Below the pieces are notes generated by a model, which saw only the letters and a list, made by a program, of their open reading frames with translations, searched no databases and was not told where the DNA came from. Below, in pieces: positions 11,745 through 22,585 of a stretch of 64,000 bases of DNA. This stretch comes from Candidatus Hamiltonella defensa 5AT (Acyrthosiphon pisum). Its GTDB lineage: Bacteria > Pseudomonadota > Gammaproteobacteria > Enterobacterales > Enterobacteriaceae. The stretch's first letter is position 1, and every line of letters starts with the position of its first letter. A program made the position numbers and the translations under genes. The DNA lies in assembly GCF_000021705.1 (NCBI RefSeq), contig NC_012751.1:1848006-1912005 (forward strand), in the 5' to 3' direction.

Positions 11745-11820
11745 TGGCGTCCCCTAGGGGGTTCGAACCCCTGTTACCGCCGTGAAAGGGCGGTGTCCTA
11801 GGCCTCTAGACGAAGGGGAC
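11745..11820 (-). tRNA. gltT: tRNA-Glu (TTC) in the 16S-23S spacer
   Basis: Minus strand starts GTCCCCTTCGTCTAGAGG, anticodon loop CTTTCAC with anticodon TTC, T-arm GGTTCGAACCC, encoded CCA at 11745-11747. It is the only spacer tRNA, the arrangement of the E. coli rrnB/C/E/G type. Confidence 0.97.
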
Positions 11821-11882
11821 AGCGTCTTTTTTCATGATTTATCAGATAATGTGAGTGGACACTGATAGTGAGAGTTTATAGT

Positions 11883-13431
<1,549 letters not shown>

Positions 13432-13524
13432 TTACTTCTTATTCTCTTCGTCTCACAAACATCTCTGTTTGCTCAACATCATAACGTTAATATCATTCCC
13501 TCTCACTTCAGTGCACACACACAT

Positions 13525-13549
13525 TATCTGATAAATTTTTAAAGAGCTG
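13525..13549 (-). promoter_or_regulatory. boxA in the rRNA leader
   Basis: The minus strand reads gctctttaaaaatttatcag, nearly identical to the E. coli rrn leader boxA (TGCTCTTTAACAATTTATCAGA). It is about 95 nt upstream of 16S. Together with the spacer boxA it makes a complete antitermination system for this operon. Confidence 0.88.
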
Positions 13550-13574
13550 CTTCCTAATCACAACATGACCGCGC

Positions 13575-13602
13575 ATTCTACTCACTTATTCTCTCCCGTC
13601 AA
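13575..13602 (-). promoter_or_regulatory. rRNA operon promoter
   Basis: On the minus strand -35 TTGACG (13602-13597), 16-bp spacer, -10 TAGAAT (13580-13575), then a GC-rich discriminator gcgcggtc. A 16-bp spacer and a GC-rich start region are hallmarks of stringently controlled rrn P1 promoters. Transcription should start near 13567. I see no second (P2-like) promoter between it and boxA. Confidence 0.75.
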
Positions 13603-13744
13603 CTCCTTTACATCCCTTTCTTCCATTACAATACACATCTATCATGCTAATTAATTTAATAAAAAGATTAGAGCCCCCTTTTTTTTTAATTCGGTATATC
13701 ATTTTGTGAACAAATTTTAGTGATACGCTCAAGGAATAAAATTC

Positions 13745-15346
13745 ATGTCTTTAAATTCTTTAATACAACGCCCAATTTGCCGCGCGCTAATCAGTGTGTC
13801 TGATAAAACGGGTATCGTTGATTTTGCCACAGCATTGTCTGCGCTTGGAATACAATTGATTTCTACTGGAGGCACTGCAGAATTGCTTTCTAAAAAAGAT
13901 ATCAAAATTCAACGCGTTTCTAGTTATACCGGGTTTCCAGAAATAATGGGAGGGCGTCTTAAAACGCTGCATCCCAAAATACATGGAGGGATTTTGGCTC
14001 GACGTGGCCAAGATGAGTCTATTCTAGAAGAGCATGGGATTGAGCCTATTGATATGGTCGTTGTCAATTTATATCCCTTTTCCCAAGCTATTGCTGAAAC
14101 TGATTGCTCCTTAGAACATGCGATTGAGAATATTGATATTGGCGGACCAACAATGATTCGCTCCGCTGCAAAAAATCATCAAGATGTAGCGGTGATTGTT
14201 CATTTCTCTGATTACTCATCGATCATAGATGAATTAAATAAAAATAAAAAAACGTTAAGTCATTCAACTCGTTTTTCTTTAGCGACTAAAGCATTTCAAC
14301 ATACCGCTTCCTATGACAGTATGATAAGCCATTATTTTGATTCATTAAATTCCTCTCAACCCTTTTTTCAAAACCAAAAACATTTTTCTTTTCCAGATAA
14401 TCTCCATCTTCAATACATTAAGAAACAAGACATGCGTTATGGTGAAAATAATCACCAAAAAGCTGCTTTTTATGTAGAAAAAAAATCAATAAAAAGGGGT
14501 ATCTCAAATGCGCAGCAATTACAGGGGAAACCTCTTTCATACAACAATATCAATGATGCTGATACGGCGCTTGAATGTGTGAAAGAATTTACTAAACCTG
14601 CTTGTGTTATCGTAAAACACGCCAATCCTTGTGCCGTTGCCATAGACGATGATTCTATTTTTTTAGCTTATGAAAAAGCCTATGCCAGTGATTCCCTTTC
14701 AGCGTTTGGCGGTATTATCGCTTTTAATCGAACTTTAGATCTCAATACCGTTGATGCCATTATTCATCGCCAATTTGTCGAAGTCATTATTGCACCGGCC
14801 ATAGAAGAGGCGAAATTTGCATTAGCAAAAAAACCTAACGTTCGTGTTCTGATTGCTGAAATCCAAGATAAACCCCTTCCCAGTTTACATTTTAAAAGCG
14901 TTCAGGGTGGGCTACTGGTACAAGAAAATGATTTAGGTATGATTGCGCCGTCTGATTTAAAAATTGTTTCAACACGTCAACCCACAAAAAAAGAGCAAGA
15001 AGATGCTCTATTTGCTTGGAAAGTAGTCAAATATGTCAAATCAAATGCCATCGTTTACGCAACAAAAAATAGAACGATTGGGATTGGCGCCGGACAAATG
15101 AGCCGTGTTTATTCGGCTAAAATTGCAGGTATGAAGGCAGTGGATGCAGGGTTAACCCTAGAGGGCTCTTCTATGGCCTCTGATGCTTTTTTACCTTTTC
15201 CTGACAGTGTTGATGAAGCTGCAGCTTTAGGCGTCACCTGTATCATCCAACCTGGTGGTTCCATCAACGATGCTCACGTTATCGCCCGTGCTGATCAAAA
15301 AAATCTGGCGATGATTTTGACAAATATGCGCCATTTTCGCCATTAA
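13745..15346 (+). CDS. purH: Bifunctional AICAR formyltransferase/IMP cyclohydrolase
   Basis: 533 aa, close to the E. coli 529. It catalyses the last two steps of purine synthesis: AICAR plus 10-formyl-THF to FAICAR, then ring closure to IMP. The N-terminal MGS-like cyclohydrolase domain (about 1-200) shows LISTGGTAELL near 38 and GFPEIMGGRLKTLHPKIHGG near 63. The formyltransferase domain follows, with KHANPCAVA near 294 and the C-terminal QPGGSINDAHVIARADQ near 506. The start follows an aaggaat site. It is divergent from the rRNA operon, as in E. coli at rrnE, and is followed by purD 82 nt later. I saw no convincing PurR operator in its upstream region. Confidence 0.97.
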   Translation: MSLNSLIQRPICRALISVSDKTGIVDFATALSALGIQLISTGGTAELLSKKDIKIQRVSSYTGFPEIMGGRLKTLHPKIHGGILARRGQDESILEEHGIEPIDMVVVNLYPFSQAIAETDCSLEHAIENIDIGGPTMIRSAAKNHQDVAVIVHFSDYSSIIDELNKNKKTLSHSTRFSLATKAFQHTASYDSMISHYFDSLNSSQPFFQNQKHFSFPDNLHLQYIKKQDMRYGENNHQKAAFYVEKKSIKRGISNAQQLQGKPLSYNNINDADTALECVKEFTKPACVIVKHANPCAVAIDDDSIFLAYEKAYASDSLSAFGGIIAFNRTLDLNTVDAIIHRQFVEVIIAPAIEEAKFALAKKPNVRVLIAEIQDKPLPSLHFKSVQGGLLVQENDLGMIAPSDLKIVSTRQPTKKEQEDALFAWKVVKYVKSNAIVYATKNRTIGIGAGQMSRVYSAKIAGMKAVDAGLTLEGSSMASDAFLPFPDSVDEAAALGVTCIIQPGGSINDAHVIARADQKNLAMILTNMRHFRH

Positions 15347-15427
15347 CTTGATTGAATACATAAAAAGCATCTGAGCCTTATTCTAAAAAGCAACCCATAA
15401 CACTCAAAAATATTCACGGAATTTTGT

Positions 15428-16723
15428 ATGAAGAAAATAAACGTCTTAATTGTCGGCAATGGGGGCAGAGAACATGCGCTCAGTTGGAAAGCGGCTCAGT
15501 CTCCTTTAGTGAATAAAGTTTACGTCGCTCCTGGCAATGCCGGCACTTTTTTAGAGCCCATGTTAGAAAATGTGCTGATTGATACCTGTGATATTTCAGA
15601 ATTATTAAATTTTGCTCAAACTCAACACATCGGCTTAACCATCGTAGGGCCAGAGGCTCCTTTAGTGATCGGTATTGTTGACGCTTTTCGTTCGGCGGGC
15701 CAAGTGATTTTTGGCCCTACTCAAGCCGCCGCTCAATTGGAAGGGTCAAAGATTTTTACTAAAAATTTTTTAAACCGACACAACATTCCGACGGCAGAAC
15801 ATCAAGCTTTTACGGATCAAGAAGCAGCATTACATTATGTTCAAGCCAAAGGCACCCCTATTGTCATTAAAGCGGATGGATTAGCGGCGGGAAAAGGCGT
15901 TGTGGTGGCGATGTCTCAGAAAGAAGCGGAAAGTACCATCAAAGATATGCTATCTGGTCATGCTTTTGGAGATGCCGGGCATCGGATTGTGATTGAAGAA
16001 TTTCTTGAAGGTGAAGAAGCCAGCTTTATCGTCATGGTTGACGGAGAAAATGTGTTGCCCATGGCAACCAGTCAGGATCACAAAAAAGCTTATGACGGCG
16101 ATCAAGGCCCCAATACAGGTGGCATGGGCGCTTATTCGCCAGCACCCGTTATCACTGATGAAATGTATGAAAAAGTCATGCAAAAAATTATTCTCCCCAC
16201 CGTAAAAGGTATGGCGGCTGAGGGGCATGAATATACTGGTTTTCTTTATGCCGGATTAATGGTTTGTAAAAATAAGGAACCTAAAGTCATTGAATTTAAT
16301 TGCCGTTTTGGAGATCCAGAAACGCAACCCATTATGTTGCGTATGCGCTCGGATTTAGTAGAACTTTGTTTAGCCGCGACAAAAAAGCAACTGAACGGAA
16401 AAAATGTCATTTGGGATGAACGCTGCGCATTAGGTGTCGTGTTGGCCTCGCAGGGTTACCCTGGAGAATACCAACAAGGTCATATGATTTCGGGGTTGCC
16501 TTATAAAGAAAGATCAGATGAAAAAATATTTCATTCAGGCACTCGATTCAATGAAAACCATCATATCGTCACCTCTGGTGGAAGAGTGCTTTGTTTAACA
16601 GCATTAGGTAATGATATTTCTAAGGCAAGAGAAAGGGCATATCAACTTACAAAAAAGCTTCAATGGGAAGGGTGTTTTTTTCGAAAAGACATTGGATATA
16701 GGGCCATTGAACGAAAAAATTAA
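15428..16723 (+). CDS. purD: Phosphoribosylamine-glycine ligase (GARS)
   Basis: 431 aa ATP-grasp enzyme that joins phosphoribosylamine and glycine to form GAR, the second step of purine synthesis. N-terminal GNGGREHALSWK near 10; ATP-grasp segments IVIKADGLAAGKGVVVA near 143, GPNTGGMGAYSPAP near 233 and the metal site IEFNCRFGDPETQ near 293. The start follows cacggaattttgt, so the ribosome site is modest. It is downstream of purH as in the E. coli purHD operon, and trkH follows 75 nt later with no terminator seen between them. Confidence 0.96.
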   Translation: MKKINVLIVGNGGREHALSWKAAQSPLVNKVYVAPGNAGTFLEPMLENVLIDTCDISELLNFAQTQHIGLTIVGPEAPLVIGIVDAFRSAGQVIFGPTQAAAQLEGSKIFTKNFLNRHNIPTAEHQAFTDQEAALHYVQAKGTPIVIKADGLAAGKGVVVAMSQKEAESTIKDMLSGHAFGDAGHRIVIEEFLEGEEASFIVMVDGENVLPMATSQDHKKAYDGDQGPNTGGMGAYSPAPVITDEMYEKVMQKIILPTVKGMAAEGHEYTGFLYAGLMVCKNKEPKVIEFNCRFGDPETQPIMLRMRSDLVELCLAATKKQLNGKNVIWDERCALGVVLASQGYPGEYQQGHMISGLPYKERSDEKIFHSGTRFNENHHIVTSGGRVLCLTALGNDISKARERAYQLTKKLQWEGCFFRKDIGYRAIERKN

Positions 16724-16798
16724 GTCAGTATTGATTTTATGCCCCTCTCAAAAGTTCAAATACCTCAATCCGCTTTTAAAATAAGGAAAGCTGCTGGA

Positions 16799-18250
16799 AT
16801 GCATTTTCGTGCGATAACCCGCATTGTTGGGTTGCTGGTCATTTTATTTTCTGGAACCATGTTTATTCCCGGTCTGGTCGCTTTGTTTTATCGTGATGGA
16901 GCAGGGAAAGCCTTCACTCAAACTTTTTTTGTCGCCCTCACCATCGGTTTTTTTCTTTGGTTTCCAAACCGCAGGCACAAAAGTGAATTAAAAGCTCGTG
17001 AAGGTTTTTTGATTGTCGTGCTTTTTTGGACGGTGTTAGGCAGCGTGGGCGCATTACCTTTTTTATTTTCGGAACGCCCTAATCTTTCTGTGACAGATGC
17101 TTTTTTTGAATCCTTTTCTGGGTTAACGACAACAGGAGCGACTACTCTGGTTGGCTTAGATACCCTGCCAAAAGCGATATTGTTTTATCGACAAATGTTG
17201 CAATGGTTAGGTGGCATGGGGATTATCGTACTGGCGGTGGCCATTTTACCTATTTTAGGAGTAGGAGGCATGCAGCTATATCGTGCCGAAATGCCAGGGC
17301 CACTCAAAGAGAATAAAATGCGCCCTAGAATTGCTGAAACCGCTAAAACATTATGGTTGATCTACGTTGTATTAACCATGGCCTGTGCTTTTTGTCTTTG
17401 GGGTGCAGGGATGTCGATATTTGATGCGATTTGCCACAGCTTTTCTACGATTGCGATTGGAGGATTCTCTACGCATGATGCCAGCATTGGATATTTCGAT
17501 AATCCTGTTATTAATACCATTATTGCTATTTTTCTTTTAATTTCTGCTTGTAATTTCGGCCTGCATTTTGGGCTATTGAGTGGTCGTAGTCTCAAAGTCT
17601 ATTGCCATGATCCTGAATTTCGCACATTCATTTTTCTTCAATTTATACTCGTTATACTCTGCACCTTCGTACTATGGATTCATAATGTGTATCAAACGGG
17701 TTTAACCGCATTGAATCAGGCTTTTTTTCAAGTGATTTCGATGGCCACCACCGCTGGTTTTAGTACACATAGTATTGCTCAGTGGCCATTATTTTTACCC
17801 ATGTTACTGTTATGTAGTTCTTTTATTGGTGGATGCGCGGGATCAACAGGTGGTGGATTAAAAGTGATTCGTATTTTGCTATTATATCTGCAGGGATCGC
17901 GCGAATTAAAAAAATTGGTTCACCCTAATGCTGTGTACACCATCAAATTGGGTAATAAGGTATTACCTGATAGGGTATTGGAAGGAGTATGGGGTTTTTT
18001 TTCTGCTTATGTGGCTGTTTTTATTTGTAGCATGTTGGCGATTATTGCGACCGGCGTTGATGAATTTTCTGCTTTTTCTGCAGTGACCGCGACTTTAAAT
18101 AACTTAGGGCCTGGTTTGGGTGTCCTACGGGACAATTTTACAGGCATCAATGCTGAAGCTAAGTGGATATTAGTGCTCACCATGTTATTTGGACGCCTGG
18201 AGGTATTTACTTTGCTGGTTTTGTTTACTCCTACTTTTTGGCGTGAGTGA
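16799..18250 (+). CDS. trkH: Potassium uptake protein TrkH
   Basis: 483 aa with this start, exactly the E. coli length. It is the membrane pore of the low-affinity Trk K+ uptake system and works with TrkA. The frame is open further upstream to an ATG at 16739, but MHFRAITRIVGLLVILFSGTM at 16799 is the family start and has an AAGGAAA site 11 nt upstream, so the shorter form was chosen. Four selectivity-loop repeats can be seen: GLTTTGATTL, FSTIAIGGFSTHD, SMATTAGFSTHS and the C-terminal ATLNNLGPGLG; GCAGSTGGGLKVIR lies near 360. There are eight to ten hydrophobic helices. In E. coli it sits beside rrnA, not purD, so the neighbourhood is rearranged. Confidence 0.96.
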   Translation: MHFRAITRIVGLLVILFSGTMFIPGLVALFYRDGAGKAFTQTFFVALTIGFFLWFPNRRHKSELKAREGFLIVVLFWTVLGSVGALPFLFSERPNLSVTDAFFESFSGLTTTGATTLVGLDTLPKAILFYRQMLQWLGGMGIIVLAVAILPILGVGGMQLYRAEMPGPLKENKMRPRIAETAKTLWLIYVVLTMACAFCLWGAGMSIFDAICHSFSTIAIGGFSTHDASIGYFDNPVINTIIAIFLLISACNFGLHFGLLSGRSLKVYCHDPEFRTFIFLQFILVILCTFVLWIHNVYQTGLTALNQAFFQVISMATTAGFSTHSIAQWPLFLPMLLLCSSFIGGCAGSTGGGLKVIRILLLYLQGSRELKKLVHPNAVYTIKLGNKVLPDRVLEGVWGFFSAYVAVFICSMLAIIATGVDEFSAFSAVTATLNNLGPGLGVLRDNFTGINAEAKWILVLTMLFGRLEVFTLLVLFTPTFWRE

Positions 18251-18340
18251 TACGAGTTTTCAAGAAAAAGTGATACTAAAAAGTGCATAAATCTGACACC
18301 TCATCTTTCATTTTTATATTTAGGACAATACTGATTGATT

Positions 18341-20950
18341 ATGCAAGATATTTATCGTCATCAAGATATTGAATCTCATGTTCAGCGGCATTGGGAACAA
18401 ACACAGACTTTTACCGTTAAAGAAGATCCCAAAAAAGAAAAGTATTATTGTCTCGCGATGTGGCCTTATCCTTCTGGCCGGTTACACATGGGGCATGTAC
18501 GAAACTATACCATTACAGATGTGATTGCGCGTTACCAAAGAATGCTGGGGAAAAATGTGCTGCAGCCCATGGGTTGGGACGCTTTTGGTTTACCCGCGGA
18601 GGGCGCCGCTATAAAAAATAAAACTTCGCCTATTGATTGGACGAAAGCCAATATTCAATATATGAAAAAACAGTTGCAATCTCTGGGTTTTGCGTACGAT
18701 TGGAGCCGCGAACTCACGAGTTGCAAGCCCGAATATTATCGTTGGGAACAATGGTTTTTCACTCAACTTTATGAAAAAGGGTTGGTGTACAAAAAAACCT
18801 CTGATGTCAATTGGTGTCCACAAGATTTCACTGTGTTAGCGAATGAGCAAGTGATAGATGGGAGATGCTGGCGTTGTGACAGTAAAGTAGAGCGTAAATC
18901 AATACCGCAATGGTTTATTAAAATCACCGCCTATGCAGATCAACTATTAGATGATTTGGATGAATTAGAGCACTGGCCTGAGCAGGTCAAAACGATGCAA
19001 CGCCATTGGATTGGGCGTTCAGAAGGTGTAGAGATTCGATTCCCACTCGATCATGATGAGAAAACAGATTTGACTGTTTATAGCACGCGTCCAGATACTT
19101 TGATGGGAGTGGCTTTCATCGCCATAGCACCAGATCATTTTTTCTCTGCTGAGATCGCCAAAAATGTTCCAGCTTTAGCCACGTTTATTGAGGAATGCCG
19201 TCACATTAAGATGGCAGAAGCAGAGACAGCGACCATAGAAAAAAAAGGCATTGATACTGGTTTTTTTGCCCTGCATCCATTAACGGGAAAAAAAATCCCT
19301 ATTTGGGTGGCCAATTTTGTATTGATGGAATACGGAACTGGCGCAGTCATGGGAGTTCCAGGGCACGATCAGCGGGATTGGGAATTTGCCACTCAATATC
19401 ATTTGCCGATAAAAGCGGTCATTTTGTTAGAAGATGGTACAGAACCGGACGTACAAAAAAAACCTTTAATAGAAAAAGGCCGGTTATGTCATTCAGGTGA
19501 ATTTAACGGTCTTTCATACCAAGAGAGTTGTGATCGGATTATCGATAAATTAGTGGATTTAGGAACAGGTCAGAGAAAAGTCAATTATCGTTTGCGTGAC
19601 TGGGGAGTGTCTCGACAGCGTTACTGGGGCGCGCCCATTCCCATGATCACACTCGAAGACGGGCGTATTATCGGAACACCCGAAGATCAGTTGCCAGTCA
19701 TTCTGCCAGAGAAAACGTTAATAAAAGACATGATTAATCCACTCAAAGCGGATCAAGACTGGGCGAAAACGAGTGTCGCTGGCCAGCTTGGGATACGTGA
19801 AACAGATACCTTTGATACCTTTATCGAATCTTCCTGGTATTACGCGCGCTATGCTTGTCCAAAATACGATCAAGGCATGATCGAGAAAGCCGCCGCGAAT
19901 TATTGGCTGCCGGTCGATCAGTATGTGGGTGGAATTGAACATGCGATCATGCATCTGCTTTATTTTCGATTTTTCCATAAATTAATGCGTGACCAAGGGT
20001 TGGTGGATTCGAAAGAACCTGCAAAACGTTTGTTGTGCCAAGGCATGGTTTTAGCTGACGCTTTTTATTACAACGCCCAGAATGGCGAACGTGTTTGGGT
20101 TTCTCCTACGGAGGTGACTGTAGAACGCGACAACAAAGGCCAATTTTTGAACGCGTTTGATGCACAGGGCCGTGATCTCATTCATGCCGGCATGAGTAAA
20201 ATGTCTAAATCTAAAAATAACGGTATTGATCCTCAAGCCATCGTGGAGAAATACGGTGCTGACACTGTCCGTTTATTTATGATGTTTGCGTCTGCCCCTG
20301 AAATGACTTTGGAATGGCAAGAATCGGGCTTGGAAGGGGCTTATCGTTTTCTAAAACGTCTTTGGCGATTCGTTTTTGATCATGTTATTCAAGGCCCTAC
20401 TCAGCCTCTTAAAAAAGAGAACTTAAATTCAACCCAAAAAAATTTGAGACGAAATTTGCATAAAACCATTGCAAAGGTAACCGATGATATTGGACGTCGT
20501 CAGACATTTAACACGGCCATTGCGGCCATTATGGAGCTGATGAATCAACTTTATCGAGCGCCCACAAATACAGAGCAAGATCGCGCTCTGATACAAGAAG
20601 CCTGCATTTCGGTGATAAAAATGCTGTACCCCTTTACACCGCACATTTCGTTTATTCTATGGCAACATCTTCATCAATCTCCTGATGAGACACATCCGCT
20701 CAATATTGACGACAGCTTATGGCCTGTGGTCGATCAAAACGCCTTGATAGAAGATGAAACGTTAGTCGTGATTCAGATAAATGGAAAAATGCGCGCTAAA
20801 ATTACAGTTCCTATGAATTCAACGCAGCAAGAGGTTTATGAATCTGCATTGCAAGAGCCTACTGTCATAAAACATCTCAAGGGCATCACCCCGTGTCATG
20901 TCATTTACGTTCCCAATAAACTCTTAAATTTAGTGGTCAACAATGAATAA
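18341..20950 (+). CDS. leuS: Leucyl-tRNA synthetase
   Basis: 869 aa class I aminoacyl-tRNA synthetase that charges tRNA-Leu. HIGH motif as HMGH within YPSGRLHMGHVRNYT near 50; CP1 editing domain about 220-420 with TRPDTLMGV and GHDQRDWEFA, where the Asp used in editing is kept; KMSKS loop as MSKMSKSKNNG near 622; C-terminal anticodon-binding and tRNA-contacting domains complete. The ATG at 18341 matches the usual start. A TTG two codons earlier at 18335 is better spaced from the AGGA at 18322-18325, so initiation two codons upstream is possible. It heads leuS-lptE-holA-nadD, the E. coli operon order, with the lptE start overlapping its end by 8 nt. Confidence 0.96.
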   Translation: MQDIYRHQDIESHVQRHWEQTQTFTVKEDPKKEKYYCLAMWPYPSGRLHMGHVRNYTITDVIARYQRMLGKNVLQPMGWDAFGLPAEGAAIKNKTSPIDWTKANIQYMKKQLQSLGFAYDWSRELTSCKPEYYRWEQWFFTQLYEKGLVYKKTSDVNWCPQDFTVLANEQVIDGRCWRCDSKVERKSIPQWFIKITAYADQLLDDLDELEHWPEQVKTMQRHWIGRSEGVEIRFPLDHDEKTDLTVYSTRPDTLMGVAFIAIAPDHFFSAEIAKNVPALATFIEECRHIKMAEAETATIEKKGIDTGFFALHPLTGKKIPIWVANFVLMEYGTGAVMGVPGHDQRDWEFATQYHLPIKAVILLEDGTEPDVQKKPLIEKGRLCHSGEFNGLSYQESCDRIIDKLVDLGTGQRKVNYRLRDWGVSRQRYWGAPIPMITLEDGRIIGTPEDQLPVILPEKTLIKDMINPLKADQDWAKTSVAGQLGIRETDTFDTFIESSWYYARYACPKYDQGMIEKAAANYWLPVDQYVGGIEHAIMHLLYFRFFHKLMRDQGLVDSKEPAKRLLCQGMVLADAFYYNAQNGERVWVSPTEVTVERDNKGQFLNAFDAQGRDLIHAGMSKMSKSKNNGIDPQAIVEKYGADTVRLFMMFASAPEMTLEWQESGLEGAYRFLKRLWRFVFDHVIQGPTQPLKKENLNSTQKNLRRNLHKTIAKVTDDIGRRQTFNTAIAAIMELMNQLYRAPTNTEQDRALIQEACISVIKMLYPFTPHISFILWQHLHQSPDETHPLNIDDSLWPVVDQNALIEDETLVVIQINGKMRAKITVPMNSTQQEVYESALQEPTVIKHLKGITPCHVIYVPNKLLNLVVNNE

Positions 20951-21530
20951 AAATAAAATTAAAAAGAAACACTCTTTGGTATCTCTTCTTTTTGCAGGGA
21001 CGATAGGATTGATGATACTCACCACCATGGGCTGTGGTTTTCATTTGAGAGAAATCACTGAGGTACCCAAAGAATTCAAAACCATCATCCTGAATAGCAG
21101 TGATCCCTATGGCCCTTTGACCCAATTTATTCGTCAAGAATTACGCCTGAATCGGGTGATCATTTTGGATGATAGCCAACGCACTGATCTCCCTACTTTA
21201 AGGATCGCAGGCTCATCACAAAGAACAAATCCGGTGTCTGTTTTTCAAGATGGGGTTAAGGCTGAAAATCAGCTCTCACTGACCGTATCAGCTGAAATAC
21301 TGATACCAGGTAGCGGTATTTATCCGATACAAGTGACGGTATTTCGCTCTTTTCTAGATAACCCTTTAATGACGTTACCTAAAGAAGCCGAGAATGAAAT
21401 TCTGACTAAAGAAATGATGAAACAAGCGGCAAAAAAATTAATTCGACAATTCACTAAAGTTCATGAAGATCTTTTAAAAGATTCAAAAAAACCTCTGACA
21501 GATATTAAACCTAAAGTGACAGTGAAATGA
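20943..21530 (+). CDS. lptE: LPS-assembly lipoprotein LptE
   Basis: 195 aa outer-membrane lipoprotein that plugs LptD and helps insert lipopolysaccharide into the outer leaflet. A basic N-terminus and hydrophobic stretch end in a lipobox-like LTTMGC with the lipidated Cys at about 31, followed by GFHLREITEVPKEFKTIIL, which resembles E. coli RlpB after its Cys (GWHLRDTTQVP). Later family segments are IYPIQVTVFRSFLDNPLM and KEMMKQAAKKLIRQ. The ATG lies within the leuS 3' end (8-nt overlap) and the stop overlaps the holA start as ATGA, so translation is coupled. Its presence implies that LPS is still exported. Confidence 0.93.
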   Translation: MNKNKIKKKHSLVSLLFAGTIGLMILTTMGCGFHLREITEVPKEFKTIILNSSDPYGPLTQFIRQELRLNRVIILDDSQRTDLPTLRIAGSSQRTNPVSVFQDGVKAENQLSLTVSAEILIPGSGIYPIQVTVFRSFLDNPLMTLPKEAENEILTKEMMKQAAKKLIRQFTKVHEDLLKDSKKPLTDIKPKVTVK

Positions 21531-22585
21531 AGTTGATTGATGCTGAGCAATTACAGGAACACCTAAAAATGAATTTGAGTGCCTGTTATTTGCTCTATGG
21601 TGATGAGCCCTTGCTGCTACAGGAAAGCCAGGATCATATTCGTGAAGCGGCCCTTCGGAGGAATTTTACAGAGCATTTTACCGTGACGATAGAAGGGGAT
21701 ACAGAATGGGAGAATATCTTTCGTATTTTTCAGGAATTGAGCCTTTTTTCTTCTCGGCAAACGCTTTTGGTGATTTTTCCACACAAACTGTTACCTGCTT
21801 CAATGAAAGACAGATTGGGGCAATTAGTTCAGTTGTTACATCAAAATATTTTACTGATGATGAGGTTTCATAAGCTGACCAAGGCACAAGAAAACAGCCC
21901 TTGGTATAAGGCGTTAGCGCCTTATGCGTGCAAAATCAATTGTGAAAAACCCAATCACCAAAGGCTGCCGGCCTGGATCAAAACGCGAAGTAAAAGTTTA
22001 TGTTTTGATATAGATTTACCTTGTATTGAGCGGCTTTGTGAATGTTATGAAGGGAATATTCTGGCGCTTTCACAGCTGTTAACCCTTCTTTCGTTAGTCT
22101 ATCCCAACGAGCAACTCAGCTTGCCGAAAATTGAGCCTCTGTTAAATAATTTTGCACATTTTACGCCATACCAGTGGTCAAATGCCCTGCTGGAGGGAAA
22201 GACGGAACGCGCCTTACTGATTTTAAAAAAATTGCAACAAGAAGAACATGAGCCTGTTATTTTACTGAGAATATTACAGCCCGATCTGTTGTTATTGGTG
22301 ACTTTAAAACGTGCCATGGCAGAAGTGCCCCTAATAACCTTGTTTCAGCAGCATCAAGTTTGGCAAAGCCGTCGTACTTATTTTACTCAGGCGCTGCAAC
22401 GTCTTTCACTGAACGTATTAAAACAAGGGGTGCATTTGTTTTATCAAATAGAGATATCTTTAAAGCAGGATTATGCACTTTCGATATGGTCCGAACTAGA
22501 GACCCTTTCTTTGTTGTTATGTGGGCAGCCTGTGCTTAGCCTCTATCCTCAGAGTTTTACTGAATGTTTTTTTGATGAGCCTTAA
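21527..22585 (+). CDS. holA: DNA polymerase III subunit delta
   Basis: 352 aa (E. coli 343). Delta opens the beta sliding clamp within the clamp loader formed with DnaX and HolB. The N-terminus MKLIDAEQLQEHL...ACYLLYGDEPLLLQESQDHIR is typical: in this AAA+-like protein the LLYGDEPLL segment takes the place of the ATP site. The central and C-terminal domains are complete (EGNILALSQLLTLLSLVYP near 180). The start codon overlaps the lptE stop (ATGA), and the end overlaps nadD by 11 nt. dnaX, its partner gene, is at 60944 in this same window. Confidence 0.94.
   Translation: MKLIDAEQLQEHLKMNLSACYLLYGDEPLLLQESQDHIREAALRRNFTEHFTVTIEGDTEWENIFRIFQELSLFSSRQTLLVIFPHKLLPASMKDRLGQLVQLLHQNILLMMRFHKLTKAQENSPWYKALAPYACKINCEKPNHQRLPAWIKTRSKSLCFDIDLPCIERLCECYEGNILALSQLLTLLSLVYPNEQLSLPKIEPLLNNFAHFTPYQWSNALLEGKTERALLILKKLQQEEHEPVILLRILQPDLLLLVTLKRAMAEVPLITLFQQHQVWQSRRTYFTQALQRLSLNVLKQGVHLFYQIEISLKQDYALSIWSELETLSLLLCGQPVLSLYPQSFTECFFDEP

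Noticed and set aside
13620..13744. PurR operator upstream of purH.
   Set aside because: No palindrome resembling ACGCAAACGTTTGCGT could be found in this stretch.
16739..16798. Upstream ATG of trkH as the true start.
   Set aside because: The extra 20 residues are unlike TrkH, and the ATG at 16799 has a better ribosome site and gives the standard 483 residues.
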